Below are positions 1-9,284 of a stretch of DNA of 64,000 nucleotides, one piece after another (the stretch's first letter is position 1; each line of letters opens with the position of its first letter). This DNA is from Chitinophagales bacterium. Its GTDB lineage: Bacteria > Bacteroidota > Bacteroidia > Chitinophagales > Chitinophagaceae. Below the pieces are notes generated by a model that saw only the letters and a program-made list of their open reading frames with translations, was not told the origin of the DNA and did no database searches. The translations under genes were made by a program, and so were the position numbers. The DNA lies in assembly GCA_026936105.1 (NCBI GenBank), contig JAIXKI010000026.1, positions 140,782 to 204,781 on the forward strand. The letters are read 5' to 3'.

Positions 1-2899
1 TTCTGGTTCCATCTCCAAAGTCCCAAACCCATTGATCCAAAGCCCCTGCGTTTGCTGCAGATGCATCGGCAATAGTCACAGTATTATTTTCACAGGCAGC
101 AGAAACAAAATTGAAATCAGGAGAAGGCAACGGGTCAATGATAATATTTTTAACAGCGATATTATTCACTGTCTGGCAACCGATAGCTGAAGTCACTGAA
201 AGTTTCACAGTATAAGTCCCGGGAGTTGTATAATTTTTTACAGGGTTTTGTGAACCTGAAGATGTGCCGTCGCCAAAATCCCAATTCCACTGAGTGATAG
301 AACTTCCGGATGCTGTACTTTGGTCTTTGAGGTTTGCAGCCAGTCCCAAACAAACTTCCAAAGGCATGTCAAATGATGCAACCGGTTCAGGATAAATGGT
401 ATTTATCGTTTGAGTGGTATCATCAACACAACCATTACCGGAAGTGACGGTCAATGTAACATTGAACGGCCCTGCTCCGGAATAATTATGTAAAGGATTT
501 TTTACTACATCAGTTCCGCCATCACCAAAACTCCAGGCATAAGAAAATTGATCCTGTGTCCCATCACTGATCGTTGACCTGTCGGTAAATTGAGCCGCTC
601 CTGCCGGCAAACAAATATTTGGGAAACTGAAATTAGCTACCGGGCTTGGATGAATGGTGACAGGCAATGAATAGGCAGCACTTTTACAACCCGAATTCGA
701 TTCTAAAGACAGGGTCACATTATAATTTCCTGTGTTTGGATAGGAATGAGACTGAGCTGAATTATTTGATGCAATCACCTGTGGAGAACCGTCACCGAAA
801 TTCCAATACCATTTCGCTATGGAGCCTGTTCCTGAAAGAGTTGAATTATCTGAGAAGGTGATCTGTTTTCCCACACAGTTAGGTGCGGAAACAGAGAAAT
901 TGGCTGCAGGCGGATCGGTTACGGTTACGGTTTTTATTACTGTATCAGAAATACATCCGATATCGGTGATCACAGAAAATCTGACATTATAAGTTCCCTG
1001 GGAAAGATATTTATGCTTTGTGTTTTTAACACTGTCAATTTTTGAATCTCCGAAATCCCAGTTCCACCTGATGGAGGTTCTTCCATTCGGGCTCGATGCA
1101 TCATTAAATGCAATAGAATCATAGGCGCATCCATTAGTGATGAAATTGAAATCTGCTTTTGGGGGATCATAAACTTTGAGTTCATAATCTATTTCCTGCT
1201 CACCATTGCAACCTTCCGCTGTAGAATTCAGTGCAAAAACCTTTACGGGGTATGTGCCCGGGTTGGATACTTTAAAATTGCTCGTCAGTTTATACAAATA
1301 AAGCTGTTTCCCGTTTACAAACCAGGTCGAATCATAAACAGGATTGTTTATGGTATCATTGGGAAACAGGCCGCCAAAATCCCAACGGATCTGTAATGGT
1401 TGATAAGGGAAGGTCATGGAAAACCGGAAAGGAGAATTTTTGCAGGCAGCGGGAAAATTTATTGTTGCATATTCATTGATTATGGAAACGAACTGATAAA
1501 GATCTTTTGCGTTGGTCCCTGCATTATATCCGTAAGATTCCACATCGCCAAAACCGTAAGCAATAGCATTGAATCCTGAATCTGAAGCGATGATATGCTG
1601 GCCTGACGATACGGTCAATGTTGCATAAGAATAATCCGGCGCCTGGGGATGTATGGTGAAAGAAGAAGGCGGCACAGAGGATCCGTCGAGGGTAAAAGAA
1701 CTGATGGCAGTTCCTTTATTGGGAATGATTACATTGATAAAATGTTGAGTGATCTTGTAATTGGGAGTAGCATTCCATAAAACCCGGTTGATATTTTGTT
1801 CAACAGGACTCAGGTAAATAACTTCAGGATCGCCAGGCTGGCCATTACCACAAGAGTTTTGAGAAGTGATATATTGAGCTACCAGGATCGGTTTGTCTGC
1901 CTGAATCTTTTGTGGTGCAGCCGTTATCGGCAATTCATAATAAAAATTATTCAACAGGGGAAGCCCTATAGGTGTGCCATTTACAGTCACCACTGTTGCA
2001 GGATCGGAAACACAAATCCTGTATATATTATTTTTCATGGCACCCCCTGTCGGTGAACTAAGATAGTTCTTCCCCCAGGCAGATTTGGGAAGCGCCTGCA
2101 CCATATAACTGTCCGAAGAAGAAACCTCTGGTTTGCAAACAACGCTGATCCTTCCGCTACCTGAAAATACTGCGATCTTTTTGCACGTTCCGTTGGATGT
2201 AGTGATACTTTTAATAGTGGATCCCGTAAGGTCAACACCCGAATACATACCTGACGAAGGAGAATTGGAAAATTGACCCATTACATTGTACACCTGCCCT
2301 TGCTTAAGCGTTATGGTGAAAGGAGTACCCGCTGCATGATTAAGTGTGGCTGCGCTGGGAACGATCTCTACGGTAGTAGTTCCCGTATCACACGCTACTA
2401 CATAAAACCAGCAATTTGAATTGGGAAAGTTTGAAAAGTTTTTATAGTTCACAGAATAATATTCCCTTCCTAATGTATTGGTTGGAAAAAGTATTGTTGC
2501 TCCGGATGCGTTGTCATAATAAATGTGGGCATAAGCCACAATGGGATTATCTGCTACAATATGAATGCCTTTGTTTTCCGGAGTTGTGGATTCAGTGATC
2601 AATCTGGCATCCTGGGCTCCTGCTTTGGGAATAGGATTTGTTGTAAATACCGTATTGGCAGGAATATTCGGATAGGTGGCTGAGTAACCGAGGCCCGGAA
2701 TACTAACAGTTACCGTGGTGACAGATTCGGTAGCAAAATAAAGCACCATCTGCTGCATATTGTTCACGTCCACCATAGCTTCATGATAACCATAAGCCAC
2801 CCAAAAATCTTTTCCTTTATTGGAAAAATCCTGGGCAACGGATCTGCTTCCCATCAGCATAGCAAATACCAGGGCGGACAAATAGAATATGCGTTTCAT
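1..2899 (-). CDS. Secreted IgGFc-binding-like / PKD-repeat surface protein (5' part; runs off left edge)
   Basis: The frame is open from an ATG at 2899 to the window edge (966 codons, no stop). It starts with a signal peptide (MKRIFYLSALVFAMLMG, then SRSVAQ). Residues about 28-480 resemble the IgGFc-binding N-terminal domain found in many Bacteroidota surface proteins, beginning KGKDFWVAYGYHEAM. From about residue 500 to the edge there are six PKD-like modules, each marked by a W-x-(W/D/S)-x-F-G-(D/G) motif near residues 501, 616, 697, 788, 873 and 958, spaced about 85-115 residues apart, with one or two cysteines per module. Such proteins usually end in a type IX secretion or gliding-type C-terminal domain, but that part lies outside the window. 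Likely role: cell-surface adhesion or binding; the ligand cannot be told from sequence. The next gene upstream is divergent. Confidence 0.85.
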   Translation of the reverse strand, partial: MKRIFYLSALVFAMLMGSRSVAQDFSNKGKDFWVAYGYHEAMVDVNNMQQMVLYFATESVTTVTVSIPGLGYSATYPNIPANTVFTTNPIPKAGAQDARLITESTTPENKGIHIVADNPIVAYAHIYYDNASGATILFPTNTLGREYYSVNYKNFSNFPNSNCWFYVVACDTGTTTVEIVPSAATLNHAAGTPFTITLKQGQVYNVMGQFSNSPSSGMYSGVDLTGSTIKSITTSNGTCKKIAVFSGSGRISVVCKPEVSSSDSYMVQALPKSAWGKNYLSSPTGGAMKNNIYRICVSDPATVVTVNGTPIGLPLLNNFYYELPITAAPQKIQADKPILVAQYITSQNSCGNGQPGDPEVIYLSPVEQNINRVLWNATPNYKITQHFINVIIPNKGTAISSFTLDGSSVPPSSFTIHPQAPDYSYATLTVSSGQHIIASDSGFNAIAYGFGDVESYGYNAGTNAKDLYQFVSIINEYATINFPAACKNSPFRFSMTFPYQPLQIRWDFGGLFPNDTINNPVYDSTWFVNGKQLYLYKLTSNFKVSNPGTYPVKVFALNSTAEGCNGEQEIDYELKVYDPPKADFNFITNGCAYDSIAFNDASSPNGRTSIRWNWDFGDSKIDSVKNTKHKYLSQGTYNVRFSVITDIGCISDTVIKTVTVTDPPAANFSVSAPNCVGKQITFSDNSTLSGTGSIAKWYWNFGDGSPQVIASNNSAQSHSYPNTGNYNVTLSLESNSGCKSAAYSLPVTIHPSPVANFSFPNICLPAGAAQFTDRSTISDGTQDQFSYAWSFGDGGTDVVKNPLHNYSGAGPFNVTLTVTSGNGCVDDTTQTINTIYPEPVASFDMPLEVCLGLAANLKDQSTASGSSITQWNWDFGDGTSSGSQNPVKNYTTPGTYTVKLSVTSAIGCQTVNNIAVKNIIIDPLPSPDFNFVSAACENNTVTIADASAANAGALDQWVWDFGDGTR

Positions 2900-3341
2900 T
2901 AAATTGAATTCCTGGCTCGGAATGAGACTTGCAATTTATAAAAAAGAGGTAAGAATACTAAGTATTTAGCCTACTTACCTTCATTTCTTTAGTAAGTCCT
3001 GAATTAAGCAATGAAATTCTATCAATTTCAGCCTGTCAGTTAGTAAACTTACTATCGTTTTGTATTCTTCATAGGCACATCGAAATGATCTTTTAGCATC
3101 GGTATTATTCAGCTTTTTTGAAAACTATTTCGACAGTGAAGCTTTTAGACAGTTCTAATTTTTTTAAGTTCTGCTGAAAATTAATTCGGAACAGGGTATA
3201 AATAAATCGCGGCACATCGCCTAATCCTTTTTCTCCACATATGTTCTTAACTGAAAATCACAGGACTTCAATGATCAACTTACCTGCGATTTGTCTTAAT
3301 TTGTAAAATAATTTTTGATGATCCTTTGAAAATAACCTGCC
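2900..3341. other. Intergenic region, 442 nt, no gene seen
   Basis: This AT-rich spacer separates two divergent genes and must hold both promoters. I see no open frame of useful length on either strand, no tRNA and no strong hairpin with a T-tract. Short TACTTA/AGTAAG repeats occur near 2955-3050, but they are too short and irregular to call as operators. I could not place a full TTTG / TAnnTTTG promoter with confidence. Confidence 0.5.
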
Positions 3342-4250
3342 ATGTATTCCCAAACAGAAACGCTGAAAGAACTAACGCGGAAAAATGAAATACTTTTAAC
3401 CAGGCTGAATAAGATGCCGGATAAAGAGAAAATAATTCCCCTGCTTTCACTGCCCTTGGCAGCTTTTGTTGTCACCGCAAGCATAGCAGGTATGTTATCA
3501 CATGGTTTTTATTCCAACGAAAATCATTCCTGGGCAGTTCAATCTTCAGGCCAGGATGCGGTAGATCTTTTTTTGATATCGCCGTTACTGATTGTGACCG
3601 TTATACTGATCTCACAAAAAAATAAAATTGCTATTCCTGTATGGGCCGGTACTAATTTTTATCTTTCTTATACTTTCGCCATTTATTGTTTTGATCTTCA
3701 TTTCAACAGGATCTTCCTGATTTACTGCTTTTGTTTGGGACTTTCTGTTTTTTCCTTTATTTATTATTTGATTGCTTTACGAAAAGAATCACCCGGATAT
3801 AACCTGAAGCACAGAACACCTCTGCGGTACATTGGTATTTATTTTATCATTATTTCATCCTTGTTTTATTTATTATGGCTGGGTGATATTATTCCTGCAA
3901 TTATAAACGATACCATTCCGGCAAGCCTGGCACAAACCGGGCTTTTCACCAATCCTGTTGAAGTGCTTGATCTCTCCCTGATACTCCCTTTTATTTTCCT
4001 TAGCGGATTACTTTTATTGAAAGGAAAAAGTTTTGGCTTTGTTCTTGCTCCTGTGCTGCTTACTTTCATTTTCTTAATGGATGTCACGGTCAGTGTACTT
4101 ACTTTTTTTGCCGGCTATAATGGCATAGCTATAGATATTTCCATCGGAATTGTTATGTTGATGATGGCCATCTTCTCATTGGCCCTACTCATCATTTATT
4201 TTATAAATATCAGGAGTTGTAATCTCAGGTATTACCATGAACACAGGTAA
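3342..4250 (+). CDS. Polytopic membrane protein, function unknown
   Basis: 302 residues. The first ~30 residues are polar and probably cytosolic, followed by about eight hydrophobic segments (near residues 33-52, 74-92, 99-118, 124-146, 162-187, 208-227, 231-258 and 263-288). I do not recognise the family and see no catalytic motif. Charged residues sit mainly in short loops, as in small integral membrane proteins. The ATG at 3342 gives a 23-residue polar leader; a second ATG at 3411 (MPDKEKII) is also a plausible start. It is followed after 46 nt by a small two-helix membrane protein, so the two may be co-transcribed. Confidence 0.6.
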   Translation: MYSQTETLKELTRKNEILLTRLNKMPDKEKIIPLLSLPLAAFVVTASIAGMLSHGFYSNENHSWAVQSSGQDAVDLFLISPLLIVTVILISQKNKIAIPVWAGTNFYLSYTFAIYCFDLHFNRIFLIYCFCLGLSVFSFIYYLIALRKESPGYNLKHRTPLRYIGIYFIIISSLFYLLWLGDIIPAIINDTIPASLAQTGLFTNPVEVLDLSLILPFIFLSGLLLLKGKSFGFVLAPVLLTFIFLMDVTVSVLTFFAGYNGIAIDISIGIVMLMMAIFSLALLIIYFINIRSCNLRYYHEHR

Positions 4251-4296
4251 GGGATGAATCTTTTCAAAAAAAATTGTACCTTTTAGGTTAAAAAAA

Positions 4297-4536
4297 ATGG
4301 CTAGGTCTCATCACAGGAAAAGGCACAAACATTTTCAACCCCCGGCACATACAGGAAACTATTCAAAGAAAAAAGGAAGAGGGGCAACAGTGATTGCCGT
4401 TGCAGGCGCAGTTGTGGCATTTGCCATCAGTTATTTTGCTACAGAAGGAAATTGGATCTGGGTAGCAGTAATCACCATCATTGGTGCAACGATCGGCTAT
4501 TTCATCGGAAATAATCTCGATAAGAGCGTGGAATAG
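4297..4536 (+). CDS. Small two-helix membrane protein, function unknown
   Basis: 79 residues. The first 28 are strongly basic and His/Lys/Arg rich (MARSHHRKRHKHFQ), followed by two hydrophobic helices (about 29-48 and 53-70) separated by a short TEGNW turn, and an acidic C-terminus. The Gly-rich second helix (TIIGATIGYFIGNN) resembles small glycine-zipper proteins. An A-rich run lies just before the ATG. The converging pullulanase gene ends 18 nt further on. No function can be assigned; the basic tail could bind nucleic acid or lipid head groups, which is only a guess. Confidence 0.55.
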   Translation: MARSHHRKRHKHFQPPAHTGNYSKKKGRGATVIAVAGAVVAFAISYFATEGNWIWVAVITIIGATIGYFIGNNLDKSVE

Positions 4537-4553
4537 AAACAAAAGTTTCCAGG

Positions 4554-6530
4554 TCATTGATACAGGATCGTGCAACTGTGCGGATCAAGTACCGCTTTTC
4601 CCGACACCTGAAAATCCTGCATGATGATGTTGTTTTGAATGAACGTTTTCCAGTTGCCGTCAGGAAGCAGAGTGATGGTCTGCTCTCCCCTGCCGTTGAA
4701 TGCGACAAGGATCTTTTTCCAGGAGTCTTGTACAGCCTCACCATGGATCAGATAAGTAACAACGCCGGGGGCATTCTGCGCACCATAATCGAAGTCAATG
4801 TAGCGGTCAATTTCTTTTGCGGTAGTCATGTGGAAAGCAGGATGTTCTTTTCTCATTCTGATCAAAGCTTTCACCAATTCCAAAACATCTGCGTTTTGGG
4901 ATTTCAGGCTCCAGTCAATTTCATTGATACTGTCCGGTGAATGGTAAGAATTCTCCACTCCTTTTTTGCTGCGCAAAAATTCTGATCCGGCATGCAGAAA
5001 AGGAATACCCTGGGATGTAAGTACGATGGCCAGAGAGAGTTTCTGCATTTCCTTACGGTCTGCCTCTGGCGCATCTTTTACCGAAAGGCTTAATTTATCC
5101 CATAAGGTATTATTGTCATGGCATGAACAATACGTGATTGTATTGAATGGCCCGGCTGCATACGGCGCTTTGGAATAATTCACTTTTGAGTAATCTACCT
5201 GAGGATGTTCGCAGGATGCCACCACACCAAAACGGATACTCTGTTCCATTCCGGGCTTGCCGCTTGCAAAGCCTCTGTCATTGATGTCGAACACACTGCC
5301 TTTGATGGCATCGCGGATATCATCACTGAACACAGCAATCCGGTCTAATTTGTAAGCATACTTTTTTAAAGCTCTCAATGAATCCGGCAAAGGCGAGCTG
5401 CCCGCGGTCCAGCCTTCGCCATAAAGCAAAATATCCGGTTTGATCCTGTGTAATTCTTTTGAGATGAGGTTCATGGTTTTTATATCCATCACTCCCATCA
5501 GGTCAAAGCGGAACCCGTCCACATGATATTGCTGCACCCAATACTTCACCGATTCCAGAATGAATTTCCTGACCATGGGCCTCTCACTGGCAATTTCATT
5601 GCTGCAGGCAGTGGCATCCGAAAATTTTCCGTCCGCCGTATGACGGTAATAATAGCCAGGAACCAATTGATTGAAATATGAATCTTCCGTAAGGGCAGTG
5701 TGATTATAGACCACATCCATGATCACCCGCAAACCATTTTGATGAAATGCCTGCACCAATTGCTTGAACTCTTTGATACGGCTTATCCCGTCGTACGGGT
5801 TGGTGGAATAAGAACCTTCCGGCACATTGTAGTTGAGCGGATCATAGCCCCAGTTGTATTGAGGAGTATTCAATTTTGTTTCATCCACCGAGTTAAAGTC
5901 GAAACAGGGAAGCAGGTGAACCTCTGTGACGCCAAGTTCTTTCAGGTGATCCAATCCTGTTGATAAACCGTCATTGTTTATTGTTCCGGTCTCTGTCAAT
6001 CCTAAAAATTTACCTTTATTTTTTATCCCCGAATTATCTGAAATACTTGCATCCCTGACATGCAATTCATAAATGATCGCATCAGTTGTATTCATAAGTT
6101 TGGGGCCTTTATCTTTTTCCCAATCTGCCGGGTTTGTATTTTTCAGATCAACTACCATTGCTCTTCTCCCATTCACTCCGACTGACTTCGCATAAGGATC
6201 GGGCACATCATTCATCCATTTGCCGTTGATCATCACGCGGAAAGTGTAAAATTTTCCAAGCATATCTCCTTTGATGATCTTGACCCAGGTTCCTTCTTTG
6301 CTTTTTTGCATTTCTTCTTCCATGATTGCTGTTCCATTCTCTCCGTTATCGTAAAACAATATTTGCACTTTTTCAGCCGTAGGCGCCCAGATGCGGAATT
6401 TTGATCCGGAAGGAGCATAGGTCAAACCGAGATCATCACCGTTGTAAACGGGATATCTATCATAAACACTTTTTTGTGCATGGGCGAAAAATACTGTTAT
6501 CAGAAAAAAAATACTGAAAAGCTTTTTCAT
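4554..6530 (-). CDS. pulA: Type I pullulanase (GH13), secreted
   Basis: 658 residues with a signal peptide (MKKLFSIFFLITVFFAHAQ). An N-terminal CBM48-like beta-sandwich (about 25-130, GSKFRIWAPTAEKVQI) precedes a GH13 (beta/alpha)8 barrel. The type I pullulanase signature YNWGYDP is near residue 225. The catalytic residues sit in conserved contexts: nucleophile Asp in DGFRFDLMG (about 340), acid/base Glu in YGEGW (about 372), and the transition-state Asp in CSCHDNNTLWDK (about 472). The enzyme cleaves alpha-1,6 branch points of pullulan, limit dextrins and glycogen. With an export signal it should act in the periplasm or at the surface. It stands alone, with no SusCD or other amylase beside it. 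Confidence 0.93.
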   Translation of the reverse strand: MKKLFSIFFLITVFFAHAQKSVYDRYPVYNGDDLGLTYAPSGSKFRIWAPTAEKVQILFYDNGENGTAIMEEEMQKSKEGTWVKIIKGDMLGKFYTFRVMINGKWMNDVPDPYAKSVGVNGRRAMVVDLKNTNPADWEKDKGPKLMNTTDAIIYELHVRDASISDNSGIKNKGKFLGLTETGTINNDGLSTGLDHLKELGVTEVHLLPCFDFNSVDETKLNTPQYNWGYDPLNYNVPEGSYSTNPYDGISRIKEFKQLVQAFHQNGLRVIMDVVYNHTALTEDSYFNQLVPGYYYRHTADGKFSDATACSNEIASERPMVRKFILESVKYWVQQYHVDGFRFDLMGVMDIKTMNLISKELHRIKPDILLYGEGWTAGSSPLPDSLRALKKYAYKLDRIAVFSDDIRDAIKGSVFDINDRGFASGKPGMEQSIRFGVVASCEHPQVDYSKVNYSKAPYAAGPFNTITYCSCHDNNTLWDKLSLSVKDAPEADRKEMQKLSLAIVLTSQGIPFLHAGSEFLRSKKGVENSYHSPDSINEIDWSLKSQNADVLELVKALIRMRKEHPAFHMTTAKEIDRYIDFDYGAQNAPGVVTYLIHGEAVQDSWKKILVAFNGRGEQTITLLPDGNWKTFIQNNIIMQDFQVSGKAVLDPHSCTILYQ

Positions 6531-6675
6531 GGATCACTTAATTTGGTTTAAAGATACTTTCAATATGGGTTTACTTTCGGGTGCACTGTGCAGAAATTAT
6601 CTTAAAATTTTATGCATGGTAAATATCAAATCTGTAAATTGTTCTTTTAAATAATACACCGATATATTTTGCCAT

Positions 6676-8376
6676 ATGGGAGAATTTCAGGTAAAAAAAC
6701 AAAGTAAAAAATATGATGTGGTCATTGTTGGCTCGGGCGCCGGTGGAGGCATGGCCACATACATGCTGGCAACAGCAGGAATAAAGGTCTGCCTTATTGA
6801 AGCAGGCCCCATGTATAATCCGCAAAAGAATGTGACCCAATTAAAAAATCCATGGGACTCTCCCCGACGCGGCGCCAGTACTCATTACCGCCCGTTCGGT
6901 GATTTTGATGCCTGTTACGGCGGATGGGAAATTGATGGTGAACCTTATACTAAAGCGGAGGGTACTGACTGGCTATGGTGGAGAGCCAGGATGATCGGGG
7001 GAAGGACCAACCATTGGGGAAGAATTTCCCTTCGTTTTGGCCCTAAAGATTTCAGAAGGAAAGATCAGGATGGATTGGGTGAGAACTGGCCGATCAGTTA
7101 TGATGATATCAAACCCTATTACGATCGTGTAGATCAGCTCATTGGTGTATTCGGCACCAATGAAGGTTTGGAAAATGATCCGGATGGATATTTTCTTCCT
7201 CCGCCCAAGCCAAGGCTTCATGAGCTTTTTATTAAGGATGCTGCAGCAAAAGCAAAAGTCAGGGTTATTCCGGGCAGGCTTTCCATGCTAACGCAAAAAA
7301 TCAAAAGTACCACTGACAGAGGCCCTTGCTTTTTCTGCGGCCAGTGCAACCGTAACTGCAGTATTGCCAAAGCAGATTTCTCTTCGTCCAATGTATTGGT
7401 TTATCCGGCTCTGGAAACAAATAATGTGGACGTGATCACGAATGCCATGGCAAGAGAAGTGTTGACAGACAATGAAGGTAAAGCCACAGGTATTTCCTAT
7501 ATCAACAAAGATGACAGGATGGAGTACCAGGTAATGGGTAAAGTGGTGATAGTTGCTGCCGGCGCCTGCGAGTCTGCAAGATTATTGCTCAATTCAAAAT
7601 CACAAAGGCATCCGAACGGACTGGCCAACTCAAGTAATGTGGTAGGAAAATACCTTCATGATTCCACCGGCGCTTCATTGGGCGGTTACCTGCCAAAACT
7701 TTTTGGAAGAAAAAGATATAATGAAGATGGTGTGGGCGGAATGCATGTCTATTCACCCTGGTGGCTGGACAATAAAAAACTGGATTTTCCCCGAGGATAT
7801 CATATTGAATATTGGGGAGGAATGAGTCAGCCAGCTTACGGATTCGGATTCGGTATAGAATCGCAAAACGGTAAGTATCCTGTAAATGGGAAAAAGAAAG
7901 AAGCCGGAGGATACGGTGCTTCATTAAAAGAAGATTACCGTTACTTCTATGGAGCCAGCGTGGGCATGGGCGGACGTGGTGAAGCTATTCCGCTCGAATC
8001 CAATTATTGTGAGATAGATCCTAATGTGGTAGATCAGTTTGGTATTCCGGTATTGCGATTCAATGTTAAGTGGAGCGATCACGAGATCAAGCAAGCCAAA
8101 CACATGAAGGAAACATTCAAAGAGATCATGCACAATATGGGTGCCGTCATCACCTGGGGCGGTGATGACGATGAAAAGAATAACTGGGGCCTTGCCAAGC
8201 CCGGCGAGATCATTCATGAAGCCGGTACGGTGAGAATGGGCGATGATCCGAAACGTTTTGCACTCAATAAATGGAACCAGGCGCATGACTGCAAAAATTT
8301 ATTCGTCGTGGATGGAGGTGCATTCACCTCACAGGCAGACAAGAATATAACCTGGACCATACTGGCCTTGCGATGA
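6676..8376 (+). CDS. GMC-family FAD dehydrogenase, large subunit (C-terminus frameshifted)
   Basis: 566 residues to the TGA at 8374. A dinucleotide-binding motif GSGAGGGM lies near residue 20, with LIEAG at the end of the second strand. C218, C221, C224 and C228 form CFFCGQCNRNC, a position and spacing consistent with the Fe-S cluster of membrane-linked FAD glucose/fructose dehydrogenases. HEAGTVRMG and the C-terminal block VDGGAFTSQADKNITWTILAL are conserved in gluconate-2-dehydrogenase-type GMC enzymes. The family oxidises sugars or other alcohols and passes electrons onward. The frame stops at ILALR, whereas the -1 frame continues as MRASDYIVDELKKQNL to 8423, which is the expected family C-terminus. 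There is no signal peptide; the partner gene downstream carries one. Confidence 0.88.
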   Translation: MGEFQVKKQSKKYDVVIVGSGAGGGMATYMLATAGIKVCLIEAGPMYNPQKNVTQLKNPWDSPRRGASTHYRPFGDFDACYGGWEIDGEPYTKAEGTDWLWWRARMIGGRTNHWGRISLRFGPKDFRRKDQDGLGENWPISYDDIKPYYDRVDQLIGVFGTNEGLENDPDGYFLPPPKPRLHELFIKDAAAKAKVRVIPGRLSMLTQKIKSTTDRGPCFFCGQCNRNCSIAKADFSSSNVLVYPALETNNVDVITNAMAREVLTDNEGKATGISYINKDDRMEYQVMGKVVIVAAGACESARLLLNSKSQRHPNGLANSSNVVGKYLHDSTGASLGGYLPKLFGRKRYNEDGVGGMHVYSPWWLDNKKLDFPRGYHIEYWGGMSQPAYGFGFGIESQNGKYPVNGKKKEAGGYGASLKEDYRYFYGASVGMGGRGEAIPLESNYCEIDPNVVDQFGIPVLRFNVKWSDHEIKQAKHMKETFKEIMHNMGAVITWGGDDDEKNNWGLAKPGEIIHEAGTVRMGDDPKRFALNKWNQAHDCKNLFVVDGGAFTSQADKNITWTILALR

Positions 8377-8423
8377 GAGCATCGGATTATATTGTGGATG
8401 AACTGAAGAAACAGAATTTATGA
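8373..8423 (+). pseudogene. Out-of-frame C-terminal tail of the GMC dehydrogenase
   Basis: Read in the other frame, this stretch gives MRASDYIVDELKKQNL and then a TGA at 8421. GMC enzymes of this type typically end in ...ALA-x-R-(T/A)-(S/A)-D-x-I, so this is the missing end of the upstream gene. Adding one base at about 8370-8372 (TTGCG to TTGGCG) restores a continuous ILALAMRASDYI. Confidence 0.8.
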
Positions 8424-8467
8424 CCCTCTAAATCTCCCGATAATTATAATTAAAGGAATTTTTTAAA

Positions 8468-9130
8468 ATGGACAGAAGAGAATCTTTAAAACTGATCGCA
8501 ACCGGAGCTGTAGCAGTTCCTGCAGTGATCGCTGCGTGCAACACAGAAGAGAAAAAGACAACAGAGCAGAAAGCTGAACCTTCTTTCAATCTTGACAGAT
8601 ACCCGGAAGAATTGAAAAGAGAGAAAAAACTGCTGGCAGAAGAAAATTTCTTCACTCCTGAAGAAATGGCCACAATCACGATCCTTGCCGATATCATCAT
8701 TCCGAAAGATGAAGTAAGCGGCAGCGCTTCCGATGCCAAAGTCCCCGACTTCATAGAATTCATTGTGAAGGATATGCCGGAGCACCAGGTTCCCCTGCGG
8801 GGCGGGCTGAGCTGGCTGGATGTTGAATGCCTGAAAAGGTATGAAAAACCATTCCGTGAATGCAGCCATGAGCAACAGATAGAAATGGTGGATGACATTG
8901 CATATCCCGAGCGGAAATTAAAACCGGGAATGTCACAAGGAGTGAAATTTTTCAATAAAATGAGAGACCTTGTGGCCACCGGCTTTTATACTTCAGAGAT
9001 CGGTGTGAAAGACCTTGGCTATATGGGCAACAGGCCTAATCAATGGAATGGAGTTCCGGATGATGTATTAAAGCAATACGGAATGGCTTATACCGAAAAA
9101 GAATTGAAAGAGTGTGTGAAGTTCGATTAG
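8468..9130 (+). CDS. Gluconate 2-dehydrogenase subunit 3-like Tat lipoprotein
   Basis: 220 residues. The N-terminus, MDRRESLKLIATGAVAVPAV followed by IAAC, combines a twin-arginine motif with a lipobox, so it should be Tat-exported and lipid-anchored. The rest (TPEEMATITILADIIIPKDE, PDFIEFIVKDMP, and GFYTSEIGVKDLGYMGN near the end) matches the gluconate_2-dh3 family, the small subunit of membrane-bound sugar dehydrogenases. It follows the GMC gene by 44 nt after the restored stop. In known systems this subunit stabilises the flavoprotein and carries it through the Tat pore. No cytochrome c subunit gene is adjacent, so the electron acceptor must be encoded elsewhere. Confidence 0.88.
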   Translation: MDRRESLKLIATGAVAVPAVIAACNTEEKKTTEQKAEPSFNLDRYPEELKREKKLLAEENFFTPEEMATITILADIIIPKDEVSGSASDAKVPDFIEFIVKDMPEHQVPLRGGLSWLDVECLKRYEKPFRECSHEQQIEMVDDIAYPERKLKPGMSQGVKFFNKMRDLVATGFYTSEIGVKDLGYMGNRPNQWNGVPDDVLKQYGMAYTEKELKECVKFD

Positions 9131-9284
9131 AATATCTTATTTCTGATCATAAGTCCACTCTCTATTTTTATTGCTTCCTGATTATTCTTATTGATATAAA
9201 ATAATTTCTTTTTAAAGGGTCACTATTTTGTTCCTTACAATTTTTATTTCAGGTGAAGATCTGTAAGAAGCAGTTGATAAAAGG

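Noticed and set aside
2940..3060. Repeated TACTTA / AGTAAG words suggesting an operator
   Set aside because: The copies are six bases or fewer, irregularly spaced and expected by chance in AT-rich DNA.
4554..6530. Pullulanase as part of a starch-utilisation locus
   Set aside because: No SusCD pair, amylase or sugar transporter flanks it; the SusCD pair in the window is 23 kb away and is linked to peptidases.
8373..8423. ATGA overlap that could start a separate 16-residue peptide behind the GMC gene
   Set aside because: The peptide matches the expected C-terminus of the GMC family, so a frameshift explains it better than a new small gene.
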